IMG/VR virus record: IMGVR_UViG_3300042691_052111
Span: 1 to 29,106 of that record
Reading direction: 5' to 3' (one strand)
From: a virus
DNA length: 29,106 nt
Both the position numbers and the translations under genes were made by a program. This document shows positions 7,905 to 17,100 of this stretch, one piece after another. Under the pieces are notes generated by a model. The model did not search any database and was not told the origin of the DNA. It saw nothing but the letters and a program-made list of their open reading frames with translations. Within the stretch, counting starts at the first letter, position 1. The number at the start of each line of letters is the position of its first letter.

Positions 7905-8805
7905 TTGTTTTATAAATTAATTCTTTTACTCTATTAATATACGTATGATTATTTAATACGTAATTCTTGTTATTATTTTTTAATTTTTCTAAACTATTTT
8001 TATCTAAAGATAAATATTTATTACATAATTCTATATATTGTCTATTAGAATTAGCTAATTCTAAATCTGGAAACAATCTAGATAATTGTTTTATATTATC
8101 TGAAACTAGTATACCATTTATACCAAGACTTTTAAAAGTTCTCTCATTAGTATCTAAGCCTAATTTTCTTTGATAAGCATCATGAATGTTTATTGATATT
8201 TTGCTATTATAAATAATATTTTTTTCTTGTTCATGAGTAATGTTTTTATCAATGAAGAAGCCACATTTTAAATTACTTTTTTTAAATTCTTCAAATACTT
8301 CTAACATGATTTTATATTTTTCATCATATGCATTATTTGCTCTACCACCTATAAAACATACATCGAAACAATAATTGCTCCTATCCTGTAGCTCAGAATA
8401 AGAGATGCTATCAAAAGCTAATGGCAGGGTATTAACGTCGCCCCATTCATCGTAATACTTACATTGATCTAAAAAAGTCCATTTATATATATTTTTATTA
8501 CTTTTTATATCATTTATCAAACTTTTATCTATTAAACTAACAAAGTTAGGATGTAATCCCCAAGGATTTTCAAAATAAGTTGGCTGCACAAAAAGAAAAA
8601 CTTTGTTTGCATTATTTATAATATTAATATTTTTTTTTGTAATACATGAATCTAAAGTCATTAATAAATAATTTTTTTCATTTATTAATTCTTCTAAATA
8701 ATCATAAAAATAAACATCATAACCTATAGACTTCCAAGCATTATAATATCCATCATATATCCATTTTCCAGCATATGAAGAATGCTTTTTTATAAAAACT
8801 TTCAT
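7897..8805 (-). CDS. CgeB-like glycosyltransferase
   Basis: 302 aa. The C-terminal half has the pattern of the CgeB/YkvP-type GT-B glycosyltransferases: FDVCFIGGRANNAYDEKYK, NSKISINIHD, NERTFKSLGINGILVSDN (the Glu-containing donor-binding loop) and a final NHTYINRVKEL. The N-terminal half, MKVFIKKHSSYAGKWIYDGY, is the matching acceptor-side Rossmann domain. It overlaps the preceding gene through an ATGA junction, so translation is probably coupled. The neighbour upstream is a second member of the same family, so the pair may arise from divergence after duplication; their sequences are clearly different now. Confidence 0.75.
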   Translation of the reverse strand: MKVFIKKHSSYAGKWIYDGYYNAWKSIGYDVYFYDYLEELINEKNYLLMTLDSCITKKNINIINNANKVFLFVQPTYFENPWGLHPNFVSLIDKSLINDIKSNKNIYKWTFLDQCKYYDEWGDVNTLPLAFDSISYSELQDRSNYCFDVCFIGGRANNAYDEKYKIMLEVFEEFKKSNLKCGFFIDKNITHEQEKNIIYNSKISINIHDAYQRKLGLDTNERTFKSLGINGILVSDNIKQLSRLFPDLELANSNRQYIELCNKYLSLDKNSLEKLKNNNKNYVLNNHTYINRVKELIYKTNV

Positions 8806-9719
8806 ATTTTATTAATCTCTTGTAAGATATTTTCTAATCTTACTTTAGAATCATGATTTTTTAAAAATCTTTTATAACCAGCTTCAGCAACGCTATTACA
8901 GAATTTTTCATTTGATAATAAATATTTAAGCTTTTCTAACATCTCATCATGTTGTTTAAATGTAATAATCTCTTTGTTAATTTCAAATAAATCTTCTAGA
9001 CCTTCAGTATATTGTGTTAATAGCGTTGTTTTTACTGATGGTATTTCAATCATCCTTAACTTCATTTGTGTACTTTTGTTTGGGTCATTTTCATTTATAC
9101 TAAAATTTATCCCAACTTTTGATAAAGAATAATTATTCATCATTTCTTCTTGTGAAACACCAAAAAACATATTAACATTTATAGAATGTGATCTAAGACT
9201 TTGTATCATGTTTGCTCTTTGATTATTTAAAGAACCGCAAAAAGCTACATCATAGTTTTTTCCACTATTAATAAGTGATAAATCCGAGTTAGTATGCCAT
9301 AGGCCAAGAATAATATTTTTATAACCTATATCTTTAAACTTTTCTAAATATCTTGGTTCTGGTGTCGAGCAAGCAGAAAACTTCCAGCATTGTTGTTTAG
9401 AGGTAGTATCAAATCTCCATGTATCATCACAAAACCAATTAAAAGTTTTTATATTTCCTTGTTTAGTAATATTTTCTATTTCCTCTAAAGGTTCATTTGG
9501 CATAAAATATTTATCAAAAGTTAAACAACAGAATATTAATTCTGGCTTAAACTCTTCTACAACTTTTAAAAAAGATAATTGTTCTTTTTCAGAAATATCA
9601 TAAAATTTTACTTGATGACCTAATTGTAGTAATGGGATATAAAAATTCCAATACCCAGCATCAATTCTTTTAAAAATACCTCTTTGTAAATATTTATTCA
9701 TTACCAAAAGAATTTTCAT
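8802..9719 (-). CDS. CgeB-like glycosyltransferase
   Basis: 305 aa. GT-B fold of the CgeB group: MKILLVMNKYLQRGIF, then FNWFCDDTWRFD and CSTPEPRYLEKFKDIG (typical of CgeB-like enzymes), YDVAFCGSLNNQRANMI, SLSKVGINFS, QMKLRMIEIPSVKTTLLTQY (donor loop) and the tail LKNHDSKVRLENIL. The start ATG at 9719 forms a TAATG junction with the preceding stop and has GGAG upstream. Function is sugar transfer in the surface-glycan pathway; specificity unknown. Confidence 0.78.
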   Translation of the reverse strand: MKILLVMNKYLQRGIFKRIDAGYWNFYIPLLQLGHQVKFYDISEKEQLSFLKVVEEFKPELIFCCLTFDKYFMPNEPLEEIENITKQGNIKTFNWFCDDTWRFDTTSKQQCWKFSACSTPEPRYLEKFKDIGYKNIILGLWHTNSDLSLINSGKNYDVAFCGSLNNQRANMIQSLRSHSINVNMFFGVSQEEMMNNYSLSKVGINFSINENDPNKSTQMKLRMIEIPSVKTTLLTQYTEGLEDLFEINKEIITFKQHDEMLEKLKYLLSNEKFCNSVAEAGYKRFLKNHDSKVRLENILQEINKI

Positions 9720-10558
9720 TACATTAACTCCTGCACTGTCTTGGTTATTGATATTCTTTTATCTTTCATTAGTTTTATTAATTCAATACCTTTTATGTTA
9801 AACCAATCTTCATAAGAAGCTCCTACTTTATCATTAATAATAACAGAAAGATTTAACATTCTACTTTCCACTACTAATCTTGAGAGAGTTTCGGGAGTTT
9901 GAGGAAAAAAAACTAATTTTTTATTTTTACTTAATTCTTGTAAAAAATCTTCATATTTTAAATTTGGTATTAACTTATATGGTAAGTTTTTAACTTCACA
10001 ATATTTTATAGCTCCAGCCGTATTTTTATGCCAATTATTACTTTCCATAATAGCACAAGTATCTTCTTTAGAATTATTACATAAATTCTCTAGCATATTA
10101 AGAGTATTTACAGGCCAAATATTACCACCTAAATTTATTAAATTAACATTTTCTAAATTATTTTTAATAATATTTTTATGAAATATACTTTGGCAAAGAA
10201 CAGCAACCGCTTTTGTATAAAAAGATTCATTTATAATTTGGTTTTTAGGAGCAATATAATTTGGAAAAATAGCTGGGTTTCTTGTTATAAGGTATTTATG
10301 ATCGTGTTCATAAATAATATATTTACAATTATTTGTTATAAATTCTATACATGCTTTGTGTAATTGTACAAAATTAGCAACAATAAAAAAACAGTCTTTA
10401 TTACTTTTTACGTAATCATAGCTACAATTTCTAGAATTTATTTTTTGTATATTATAACCAAGATTGTTTAATATATTTATTAATTCATCATTGTTTAATT
10501 CTCCACCACCGGCTATTTCATTAGAAAAATAGTCAGCAATAAAAATTATTTTATTCAT
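9719..10558 (-). CDS. GT-B glycosyltransferase (GT4-like)
   Basis: 279 aa. The N-terminus MNKIIFIADYFSNEIAGGGE has the Gly-rich acceptor loop of GT4-like enzymes; ETLSRLVVE is the E-x7-E signature of the donor site. ESNNWHKNTAGAIKYC replaces the usual 'R..KN...' segment. The protein is shorter than the 350-400 aa usual for GT4, mostly because it ends soon after the E-x7-E region. Codons are very AT-rich. The ATG lies inside the end of the preceding gene (eight-base overlap). Confidence 0.7.
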   Translation of the reverse strand: MNKIIFIADYFSNEIAGGGELNNDELINILNNLGYNIQKINSRNCSYDYVKSNKDCFFIVANFVQLHKACIEFITNNCKYIIYEHDHKYLITRNPAIFPNYIAPKNQIINESFYTKAVAVLCQSIFHKNIIKNNLENVNLINLGGNIWPVNTLNMLENLCNNSKEDTCAIMESNNWHKNTAGAIKYCEVKNLPYKLIPNLKYEDFLQELSKNKKLVFFPQTPETLSRLVVESRMLNLSVIINDKVGASYEDWFNIKGIELIKLMKDKRISITKTVQELM

Positions 10559-11795
10559 GCTCTTTTATGCTTTCATCTAATTTGATATCCTTTAGCCAAC
10601 TTTCAACATCAAACTTGGTATATATCAAATTTGAAAATTTATCTTGTAGTTTCTTTTCATTTAAGAAATCTTTTACATATGGAGATAATTTTTTAGCTAC
10701 TGATTTATACCTACCATGATCTTTATAACAATCTCTTAATTTTGTTTTATAACTTAACATATTTGGATACGCCCAAGAAGTTCCAGCTTCTAAAACACCA
10801 GCCCAAACATGTTCATTGGCTATTGGTTTAATATCATAATCTATTTTTCCAAACATCCTTTTTTCTGAACCGTCATCATCTTTCATATATAGGAAATCTG
10901 TATGGCCGCTCCAATCCGTAGCTATAACTGGAAGAGCATTTGCTGCTGCCTCCATAAGCGGTAAACCATAACCCTCTCCATGAGTAGTAGAGACAATTGC
11001 TTTAATTTTTGGGTTACTATATAAACTGTACATTTCAGATTCCGACAAATGACCATGCAGTAGAACAACAGAACATTTACGCTCTTTGTAGCTCAATAAA
11101 AGATTTTTTAGTCTTTTTTCAGTGATACTTCTGTCAATTGTAGAATCATTTGCGGTATTAATTTTCAATACTAAACCAACTTCATCATTTTTAAATTCTT
11201 CTAAAAATCCAATTATTGTTTGTTCTAAATTTTTTCTTGGTGACCATTGACAAACGCATAAAAAATTAAAATCATTTTTTAGTTCAAGATCTAGATCTTT
11301 TACTTTTTGTTCTCTGAAAGGCAAATGTACTACTTCTACTGGAGCTGTTACCTTATATTGCTTACCGGAGTTATCACCAAACACAGTATCAATAAATCCT
11401 TTTTTAGCATGTTCACTGATTACAATAATTTTATCCATTATTTGCGATGGTTGAAACCATGCTGGTGATATCAAGTTTGTTTCTATACCAGCTGTGTAAC
11501 CTATGTTTATTGGGGCAATCTTTTTCCATTCATTAGGAATAGATATCTGTATACAGATATCAAAAGCAGGTTGGTTATTGCTTTGTTGATAATATAATTG
11601 TGTTTTCATTATACAATTATCTATTTGCTTTCTTTCTTCGTTGTTTTCAAATAACCATCCTGTGTTTCCCCAAGCTGTTGGCATCAAATATAAATCAATA
11701 TCCGTATTGTTTTGTAAAGCTCTAAAAGCAAAACGAGCCATTTCTCCATACCCACTTCTAGATAAAACAGGTCCAGTAATAATTATCTTTTTCAT
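10551..11795 (-). CDS. GT4 family glycosyltransferase
   Basis: 414 aa, GT-B fold. MKKIIITGPVLSRSGYGEMA holds the acceptor-side Gly-rich loop; NDFNFLCVCQWSPRKNLEQT is the donor-domain start with the conserved Arg-Lys; THGEGYGLPLMEAAANALPV carries E-x7-E; ATDWSGHTDFL follows. Full length for the family. AAAGGA precedes the ATG at 11795. With the following and preceding genes it forms a run of six glycosyltransferases read in one direction. Confidence 0.85.
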   Translation of the reverse strand: MKKIIITGPVLSRSGYGEMARFAFRALQNNTDIDLYLMPTAWGNTGWLFENNEERKQIDNCIMKTQLYYQQSNNQPAFDICIQISIPNEWKKIAPINIGYTAGIETNLISPAWFQPSQIMDKIIVISEHAKKGFIDTVFGDNSGKQYKVTAPVEVVHLPFREQKVKDLDLELKNDFNFLCVCQWSPRKNLEQTIIGFLEEFKNDEVGLVLKINTANDSTIDRSITEKRLKNLLLSYKERKCSVVLLHGHLSESEMYSLYSNPKIKAIVSTTHGEGYGLPLMEAAANALPVIATDWSGHTDFLYMKDDDGSEKRMFGKIDYDIKPIANEHVWAGVLEAGTSWAYPNMLSYKTKLRDCYKDHGRYKSVAKKLSPYVKDFLNEKKLQDKFSNLIYTKFDVESWLKDIKLDESIKEHE

Positions 11796-11796
11796 T

Positions 11797-13038
11797 TTAT
11801 AATTCCTTTACTCTATAAGATGTATAGTTTTTTCTTGTTTCCCAAGAACCATGTTTTTCATGAAATTCAGTGAATATTTTATCCCATCTATTACAAAAAT
11901 TATCAAAATTATAGTTCTTTAAAACATGTTGTCTACCCTTTTCACCAAGAGCTTTTCTTTGTTCTCTGGTCATATTGTGGATTTTTAACATTGCTTCAAC
12001 AACATCTTTATTAGATACTCTGTCTTCATAGATCCAAGGTGTATCTAAAGATCCAATTACAGCCTTGCTGCTAGGTTCTATTCCTACTCCAAATTCTTCT
12101 ACACCATCTGTAACTTGTTCGCGTAAACCACCAGTTTTATTAACTATTACTGGTGTTCCGCAAGATAAAGACTCTAAACAAGAAAGACCAAATCCCTCTG
12201 CATCGCTTATATTGATAGTACAATCAGCGGCATTATAGAACTTTGCCATTTCATTAGGATGAATTTTAGCTGGTGATAAAATAAAATTATTAGGTGTTAA
12301 TCCTAATTCTTCTGCAATTGCTATAAGATCTTGACCATTTGGATCTCTTGGATCGGTATGCATTAATAAACAAGCTTTATCATGCCCCACAATATCTAAA
12401 AATTCTTTAAACCACCAGACTACGCTACCACTCATTTTTCTACGAGCATTCCTATTAGTCCAGAAAAATAAAGTTTTATTTGGATTATAGATATTTTTAT
12501 AATCTTCAAAATCTAATGGTTTATAAAATTGTGGATCTACTGCATGAGGAAGGTATTCTTCTTCAACTTCTGGAGCGACTGTTCTTACAATATCGCTGGT
12601 AACTTTAGAAATAGAAACAATTTTATCATTACTAAGATAAAATGGTCTATTATAATTAGGATAAGGATAATTATCCCATACATGATAATACATCATGGGA
12701 ACATTAGCTCTTATTTCTTGTTCAATAGACCATAACCACGTATAAAATCTTGGATCTGTCATAAACCATAATATATCTGGTTTTTCTCTCATTAATAGAC
12801 TTCTGATGAGATCGGGGTTTCCATAGCCTTCTACTGGAAATATAACATAATCATCGCCATATTCATTAAACTTTATTGGTCTATTATCTGCATGTTTTAT
12901 GGCACCACCAAGAGAAATAATTTTATATTTTCCCGTTTTCATTAAACTTTCAAGAATATAATTAGTTTGTGTACCAACTCCGCTAGGTGATCTGGGATGA
13001 TCGCTAATCGTTAGAATCTTAATTTTTTTGTCTGACAT
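11797..13038 (-). CDS. GT4 family glycosyltransferase
   Basis: 413 aa, full-length GT-B enzyme. ISDHPRSPSGVGTQTNYI is the acceptor-side glycine loop, LFFWTNRNARRKMSG the donor-domain start, ISDAEGFGLSCLESLSCGTP the E-x7-E signature, and NKTGGLREQVTDG the following loop. A YHVWDNYPYPNYNRPFYLSN stretch in the linker is of a type I associate with phage-encoded and cyanobacterial GT4 proteins. AAGGA precedes the ATG at 13038, which overlaps the gmd-like gene by 20 bases. Confidence 0.85.
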   Translation of the reverse strand: MSDKKIKILTISDHPRSPSGVGTQTNYILESLMKTGKYKIISLGGAIKHADNRPIKFNEYGDDYVIFPVEGYGNPDLIRSLLMREKPDILWFMTDPRFYTWLWSIEQEIRANVPMMYYHVWDNYPYPNYNRPFYLSNDKIVSISKVTSDIVRTVAPEVEEEYLPHAVDPQFYKPLDFEDYKNIYNPNKTLFFWTNRNARRKMSGSVVWWFKEFLDIVGHDKACLLMHTDPRDPNGQDLIAIAEELGLTPNNFILSPAKIHPNEMAKFYNAADCTINISDAEGFGLSCLESLSCGTPVIVNKTGGLREQVTDGVEEFGVGIEPSSKAVIGSLDTPWIYEDRVSNKDVVEAMLKIHNMTREQRKALGEKGRQHVLKNYNFDNFCNRWDKIFTEFHEKHGSWETRKNYTSYRVKEL

Positions 13039-14008
13039 TTAATTTTTCCTTATCTAAATCTGAATTGTACATTAATTCTGCTAATTCTTTTAATGATGTT
13101 TTTGGATTCCAGCCAAGAACATTCATTGCTTTATTTGCATCAGCTAACAATAATGGTACTTCACTGGGTCTTTTATATTTTTCATCTATAACCACATAAT
13201 CCATTAAATTATAACCAGCTATTTCAGAAACGCAATTAATAAAATCTAAAATAGTTCTAGTTTTTCCTGTTCCTATAACATAATCATCTGGTTTATCTTG
13301 CTGTAGCATTAGCCACATAGCTTCTACGTATTCTTTAGCATAGCCCCAATCTCTTTTAGCATCTAAGTTTCCTAGCCTAAGTTCTGTTTGTAAACCTAAT
13401 TTAATACGTGCTGCTGCTTTTGTTATTTTTCTAGTAACAAATTGTTCGCCACGCCTTGGAGATTCATGATTAAATAAAATGCCAGAACAAGCAAAGATAT
13501 TATATGCTTTTCTATAGTTAATTACTAAATTATGTGCGAATACTTTAGAACAAGCATAAGGAGAAACTGGAGAAAGTATTGTATTTTCATTCTGTGGAGC
13601 ACTAATATTATCTCCAAACATTTCGCTAGTAGATGCTTGATAGAATTTAATATCTGGCTTTAGGTTTCTAATTGCTTCTAAACAATTTAGAACTCCTGTT
13701 GCATTTATACTAAGTGTACTCTCAGGAGTTTCAAAAGATATTCCTACATGACTTTGCGCTGCTAAATTATAAAATTCATCAGGTTTATGATGCTGTATCG
13801 CTCTCCAAATAGATGAAGCATCAGTAAGATCACCGTGTTCTATAATAAAATTAGGATAAGATAAAAGATGTTCTATATTATAGAATTTTTTATCTTCCAT
13901 AGAACTTCTTCTTACTAAACCAATAACTTTATAATTTTTTTCTAATAGTAGTTCTGCTAAATAACTACCATCTTGACCATTTACACCTGTTATAATCGCT
14001 GTTTTCAT
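13019..14008 (-). CDS. gmd: GDP-mannose 4,6-dehydratase-like protein
   Basis: 329 aa from the ATG at 14008 (AGGA upstream, TAATG junction with the preceding nuclease gene). Motifs: ITGVNGQDGSYLAE (GxxGxxG, with the QDG diagnostic of Gmd), GDLTDASS, NLAAQSHV, STSEMFGD (Thr/Ser-Glu active site), SPYACSK (Tyr-x3-Lys), NHESPRRGEQFVTRKI and LGNLDAKRDWGYAKEYVEAM, all close to the Gmd consensus. It converts GDP-mannose to GDP-4-keto-6-deoxymannose with bound NADP. It is somewhat shorter than the ~370 aa E. coli enzyme. Its natural partner, the GDP-fucose-synthase-like protein, lies 11 kb away at the other end of the locus. Confidence 0.9.
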   Translation of the reverse strand: MKTAIITGVNGQDGSYLAELLLEKNYKVIGLVRRSSMEDKKFYNIEHLLSYPNFIIEHGDLTDASSIWRAIQHHKPDEFYNLAAQSHVGISFETPESTLSINATGVLNCLEAIRNLKPDIKFYQASTSEMFGDNISAPQNENTILSPVSPYACSKVFAHNLVINYRKAYNIFACSGILFNHESPRRGEQFVTRKITKAAARIKLGLQTELRLGNLDAKRDWGYAKEYVEAMWLMLQQDKPDDYVIGTGKTRTILDFINCVSEIAGYNLMDYVVIDEKYKRPSEVPLLLADANKAMNVLGWNPKTSLKELAELMYNSDLDKEKLNVRQKN

Positions 14009-14781
14009 TAAGGACAATCCTTAGTATTATTATATTCACAATATTTACAATTTAACCTATTTTTAGGAAAAAAAGATTTATTAATACTATATAACGCTTT
14101 TAACAATAAGTTAAAAGCGTTTTGTGTTTTTTTATCTCCACTTGTAACACGAAATATTTCAACTTGATCTTTTTTAGCAATTCTTTTAAGAAGTGCAAAA
14201 TGTGTTTCAATATTTTTTGGATCTATTCCATGTTTTTGAGCATAAAAATATTTATAGAATGTTAATTGATATGTAATCATAGGATCGCTTTTCTTTTTAG
14301 CATCCCAACCCCATGCACAAGTTTTCCAGTCTATAATATGAACTTTACCGTCTTCTGTTTTAATAATTAAATCTATGTATCCTTTAAAGTTATAATTTAA
14401 TTCTGGGACTTGTTTAATCGATTCATAAATATCTTCTTCAGCAGCCAGCACAGAAAAGTTACCAAAATACTGCTTAAGCGCTGGTAATGCTAGCGCTGAT
14501 AGCATTACACCTTGTTCTTTCATTTCAGTAATGAGCTTTTCATCAAACTTAACATCATTGGGTACTTTTGATAGTTCATCATTAAATTTATTAGTAAAAA
14601 TTTCTATTTCATTAAGAGAATTATCAAGTAATTTTTTTTCACAAGCCTCATGAAGAGAAGTACCAAATATGGTATATTCGGTGTGTTTATATTTTTGTAT
14701 ATTTTCTACGTATGTTAGTTTATATTTAAACGGACAATCGTTCCAAGTCTTTAATGCAGAAAAAGAAATATGATTAGACAT
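14008..14781 (-). CDS. PD-(D/E)XK nuclease with probable Fe-S cysteines (RecB/Cas4-like)
   Basis: 257 aa from the ATG at 14781; the longer reading has no ribosome site. The N-terminus SFSALKTWNDCPFKYKLTYV is the conserved start of the RecB-family PD-(D/E)XK proteins of phages, GTSLHEACE is motif I, YKGYIDLII and HIIDWKTCAWGWD provide the catalytic Asp and D-x-K residues. One Cys near the N-terminus and three near the C-terminus (CKYCEYNNTKDCP) match the four-Cys iron-sulfur arrangement of Cas4/AddB-type nucleases. A role in DNA processing or recombination is likely. It is the first gene behind the consensus promoter at 14806-14834 and is followed directly by the glycan locus. Confidence 0.85.
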   Translation of the reverse strand: MSNHISFSALKTWNDCPFKYKLTYVENIQKYKHTEYTIFGTSLHEACEKKLLDNSLNEIEIFTNKFNDELSKVPNDVKFDEKLITEMKEQGVMLSALALPALKQYFGNFSVLAAEEDIYESIKQVPELNYNFKGYIDLIIKTEDGKVHIIDWKTCAWGWDAKKKSDPMITYQLTFYKYFYAQKHGIDPKNIETHFALLKRIAKKDQVEIFRVTSGDKKTQNAFNLLLKALYSINKSFFPKNRLNCKYCEYNNTKDCP

Positions 14782-14805
14782 TATGTACCTACACTTTCTA
14801 GGCAC

Positions 14806-14834
14806 ATTATATCTATAAATTACTGTTTTGTCAA
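14806..14834 (-). promoter_or_regulatory. perfect sigma70-type promoter for the nuclease and glycan locus
   Basis: On the minus strand TTGACA (14829-14834) is followed after exactly 17 bases by TATAAT (14806-14811), a full match to the bacterial housekeeping consensus. The -35 box lies in the last codons of the HExxH gene. Expected transcription start is near 14799, about 18 bases before the nuclease ATG. A near-perfect dyad (GTGCCTA / TAGGTAC, seven-base spacer, 14785-14805) spans that start and could be an operator. Confidence 0.8.
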
Positions 14835-15503
14835 GGAAGAGATTTTAAAATATAATTTCGGACATAATTTGTTAAAATACTCTGGTCTTATGTCTGAAAA
14901 ATAATGTTCAAAACCATTTGAAAAATATTCTCTTAGGCTTGTTGCTGCATATGGAGAAAGAAATATATTTGTAGTTAATAACGCTAGCTTATCATATCCA
15001 ACGGTTTTATATAAAAAGTTATCAAATTCTTCATCAAATTCTAATTTGAGATATAAAACAGGATTACAAAATAACTTATTACTTTCTAATATACTACGTA
15101 AACTTTTTCTTTTATTTATAAATTCACTTATTATTTTTTCATCACCATAAATATCTTCTTGAAAATATTCTTCTAAGTTATGCGCTAATTCATGAATAAT
15201 AGATTTATATAAATTTTCTTCATCTATTTGATTGTTACTAAGATAGATTGCTCCATTCATATATACTGATTCTACATTTTTTGCATCTAGTTCTGGAAAC
15301 TTGCCAATATAAACAGCATCTAAATTAGAAAATAAATTTTTAGGTATATTTTGTTCAATTCTTTTTAAGACATTAGATAAATTTATTTCATCATTAGATA
15401 TAAAATCTTTTATCATTACAGGAATATCATTAAATAAATAATATTCTCTATTATTTTTTTTTGCTTTATTAGCAGAAGATTTTATATATTCTATACTACC
15501 CAT
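14820..15503 (-). CDS. HExxH zinc metallopeptidase-like protein
   Basis: 227 aa. IIHELAHNLEEYF gives the HExxH zinc-binding and catalytic site near residue 104; a downstream Glu in SLREYFSNGFEHYF is a plausible third ligand, making it a gluzincin-like enzyme (pattern similar to lethal-factor-type ATLF domains). No signal peptide or membrane segment is seen. T4-like phages encode such proteins with unknown targets; head-protein processing or host protein cleavage are possibilities, not shown here. It overlaps the preceding small gene by eight bases, and its 3' end carries the -35 box of the glycan-locus promoter. Confidence 0.7.
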   Translation of the reverse strand: MGSIEYIKSSANKAKKNNREYYLFNDIPVMIKDFISNDEINLSNVLKRIEQNIPKNLFSNLDAVYIGKFPELDAKNVESVYMNGAIYLSNNQIDEENLYKSIIHELAHNLEEYFQEDIYGDEKIISEFINKRKSLRSILESNKLFCNPVLYLKLEFDEEFDNFLYKTVGYDKLALLTTNIFLSPYAATSLREYFSNGFEHYFSDIRPEYFNKLCPKLYFKISSLTKQ

Positions 15504-15741
15504 TTTTTTCTTTACTTTCTATATCCGCAAAAGCTTGCTTATATCCTCTAATAAAATTTTCTTCTGCTACTGTTAATACAAATTCTGGAAATTCATCGGC
15601 CATAACATTAATTAACATTTCTACAGTAACTTCATCATTTTGTGGCTTTAATTTATTACCAACATAATCAACAAGCCATGCTTTAATAGGAGTGATTTTT
15701 TCTACAACCTTATCTAGTTCTTCGTTTTTAATATCTTCCAT
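15496..15741 (-). CDS. conserved small phage protein, 81 aa
   Basis: An acidic helical protein (MEDIKNEELDKVVEKITPIK... EEFPEFVLTVAEENFIRGYK-like segment) without cysteines or membrane segments. It resembles short conserved proteins of T4-like phages that I cannot assign a function. The start ATG at 15741 follows the phoH stop by one base and is preceded by TATAAT rather than a ribosome site, so translation coupling with phoH is likely. Confidence 0.65.
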   Translation of the reverse strand: MEDIKNEELDKVVEKITPIKAWLVDYVGNKLKPQNDEVTVEMLINVMADEFPEFVLTVAEENFIRGYKQAFADIESKEKNG

Positions 15742-15742
15742 A

Positions 15743-17056
15743 TTATAATACAGTAGCTGCCAAAGATGCTACGGCAGAACGTTCGCCTTTCTTTAATGTT
15801 ATGTGGCCTACAATTTCATAAGACTTTAATTTTTCTACAGCATATGTAAGACCGTTAGTTGTAGCATCTACATAAGCATTATCAATTTGTTCTATATCGC
15901 CAGTTAAGATAATTTTAGTACCTTCACCAACGCGAGTAATTATAGTCTTTAACTCATGTGATGTTAAATTTTGTGATTCATCAATAATAATATAGGCATT
16001 AGCTATAGAACGACCACGAATATATGTTAGCGCTTCCATTTCTATGGTTCCCTGCTCCATCATCATTTTAAGATGTTCTTTGTCTTCGCCCATAAGAAAT
16101 TCTAGATTATCTTGTACCGGCGCTAACCACGGTGACATCTTTTCTTCTAGAGTTCCCGGTAAATAACCAATGTCTTTACCCATTGGTTGTACTGGACGAG
16201 ACACAATAAGTTTTGTGTATACTTTATCTTCAAGAATTTGTTGAAGACCAGCCGCCAATGCATTGAGCGTTTTACCACTTCCTGCGCGTCCAATAAGCGA
16301 TACAACCTTTATTTCTGGATCCATAAGCAATTCAAGAGCAAATTGTTGCTCTTTATTCTTTGCGTGTATGCCCCAAATACCATTCTTATATTCTTTAGCC
16401 TTTGTTAATGGCAAATTATATGCTTTAAATCTAGCCAATGCTGTTTTTTTATCATTAGCATTTGATACAAGCATGATAAATTGATTTGGATATAACTTAA
16501 TGTCTTTTTCATCAAGCAGTATTTTTTCACCAGCATAGAAACGATCAATAAATGCATCGTCTACAAGATACTGGGTGAAGCCAGTAAACACTTCTTCTAC
16601 TCTTTCTACTATTTGATTTGGTACAAAGTCTTCAGTCAATACACCAACAGAGTCGCACTTAACTCTCATGTTAATATCTTGCGAAACAAGAATAACATTT
16701 TTATTAGTGCCTGCTTCTTTTATTTGTGTTAAACCGCAGGCAAGGATCTGATTATCAGGATGCGCTTTATCATATGCATTTGGCAATAGTGTAAGGTCGC
16801 AATTTAGTGTGCGTATTGTGCCTTTACCTTTGCCAAGTTTAATGCCCTCAACTATATCGCCGCTCTCACGAAGAGCATCTAATTTACGAATGAATTGTCT
16901 TGCATTTGCACCAACTCCATCTTGACGTTTTTTATGCTTATCTACTTCTTCTAAAACCTTTAGAGGTAAACCAACATCATTATTCTTATACGAATTAATT
17001 GCTTCTGCATCGCTCAACAATACGTTCGTATCGAGAATATATAGTTTTTTTGACAT
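15743..17056 (-). CDS. phoH: PhoH2-type protein: PIN nuclease domain fused to PhoH ATPase
   Basis: 437 aa, the usual length of the PIN-PhoH fusion. The N-terminal PIN domain (about 1-145) starts LYILDTNVLLSD and has acidic residues D9, D101 (HPDNQILACGL) and D127 (VSQDINMRVKC), as expected for a PIN ribonuclease. The C-terminal PhoH domain has Walker A GRAGSGKT (256-263), SRPVQPMGKDIGYLPGTLEE and Walker B AYIIIDESQNL. Cellular PhoH2 proteins are described as sequence-specific RNA helicase/ribonucleases; most phage PhoH lack the PIN domain, so this is the cellular-like form. AAGGA precedes the ATG. It lies in the same block as the methyltransferase, ClpP and tmRNA, which suggests RNA metabolism. 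Confidence 0.9.
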   Translation of the reverse strand: MSKKLYILDTNVLLSDAEAINSYKNNDVGLPLKVLEEVDKHKKRQDGVGANARQFIRKLDALRESGDIVEGIKLGKGKGTIRTLNCDLTLLPNAYDKAHPDNQILACGLTQIKEAGTNKNVILVSQDINMRVKCDSVGVLTEDFVPNQIVERVEEVFTGFTQYLVDDAFIDRFYAGEKILLDEKDIKLYPNQFIMLVSNANDKKTALARFKAYNLPLTKAKEYKNGIWGIHAKNKEQQFALELLMDPEIKVVSLIGRAGSGKTLNALAAGLQQILEDKVYTKLIVSRPVQPMGKDIGYLPGTLEEKMSPWLAPVQDNLEFLMGEDKEHLKMMMEQGTIEMEALTYIRGRSIANAYIIIDESQNLTSHELKTIITRVGEGTKIILTGDIEQIDNAYVDATTNGLTYAVEKLKSYEIVGHITLKKGERSAVASLAATVL

Positions 17057-17100
17057 TATTAATTCCTTGATTTAATTTTTGTACCACTGTAAATAGTATT

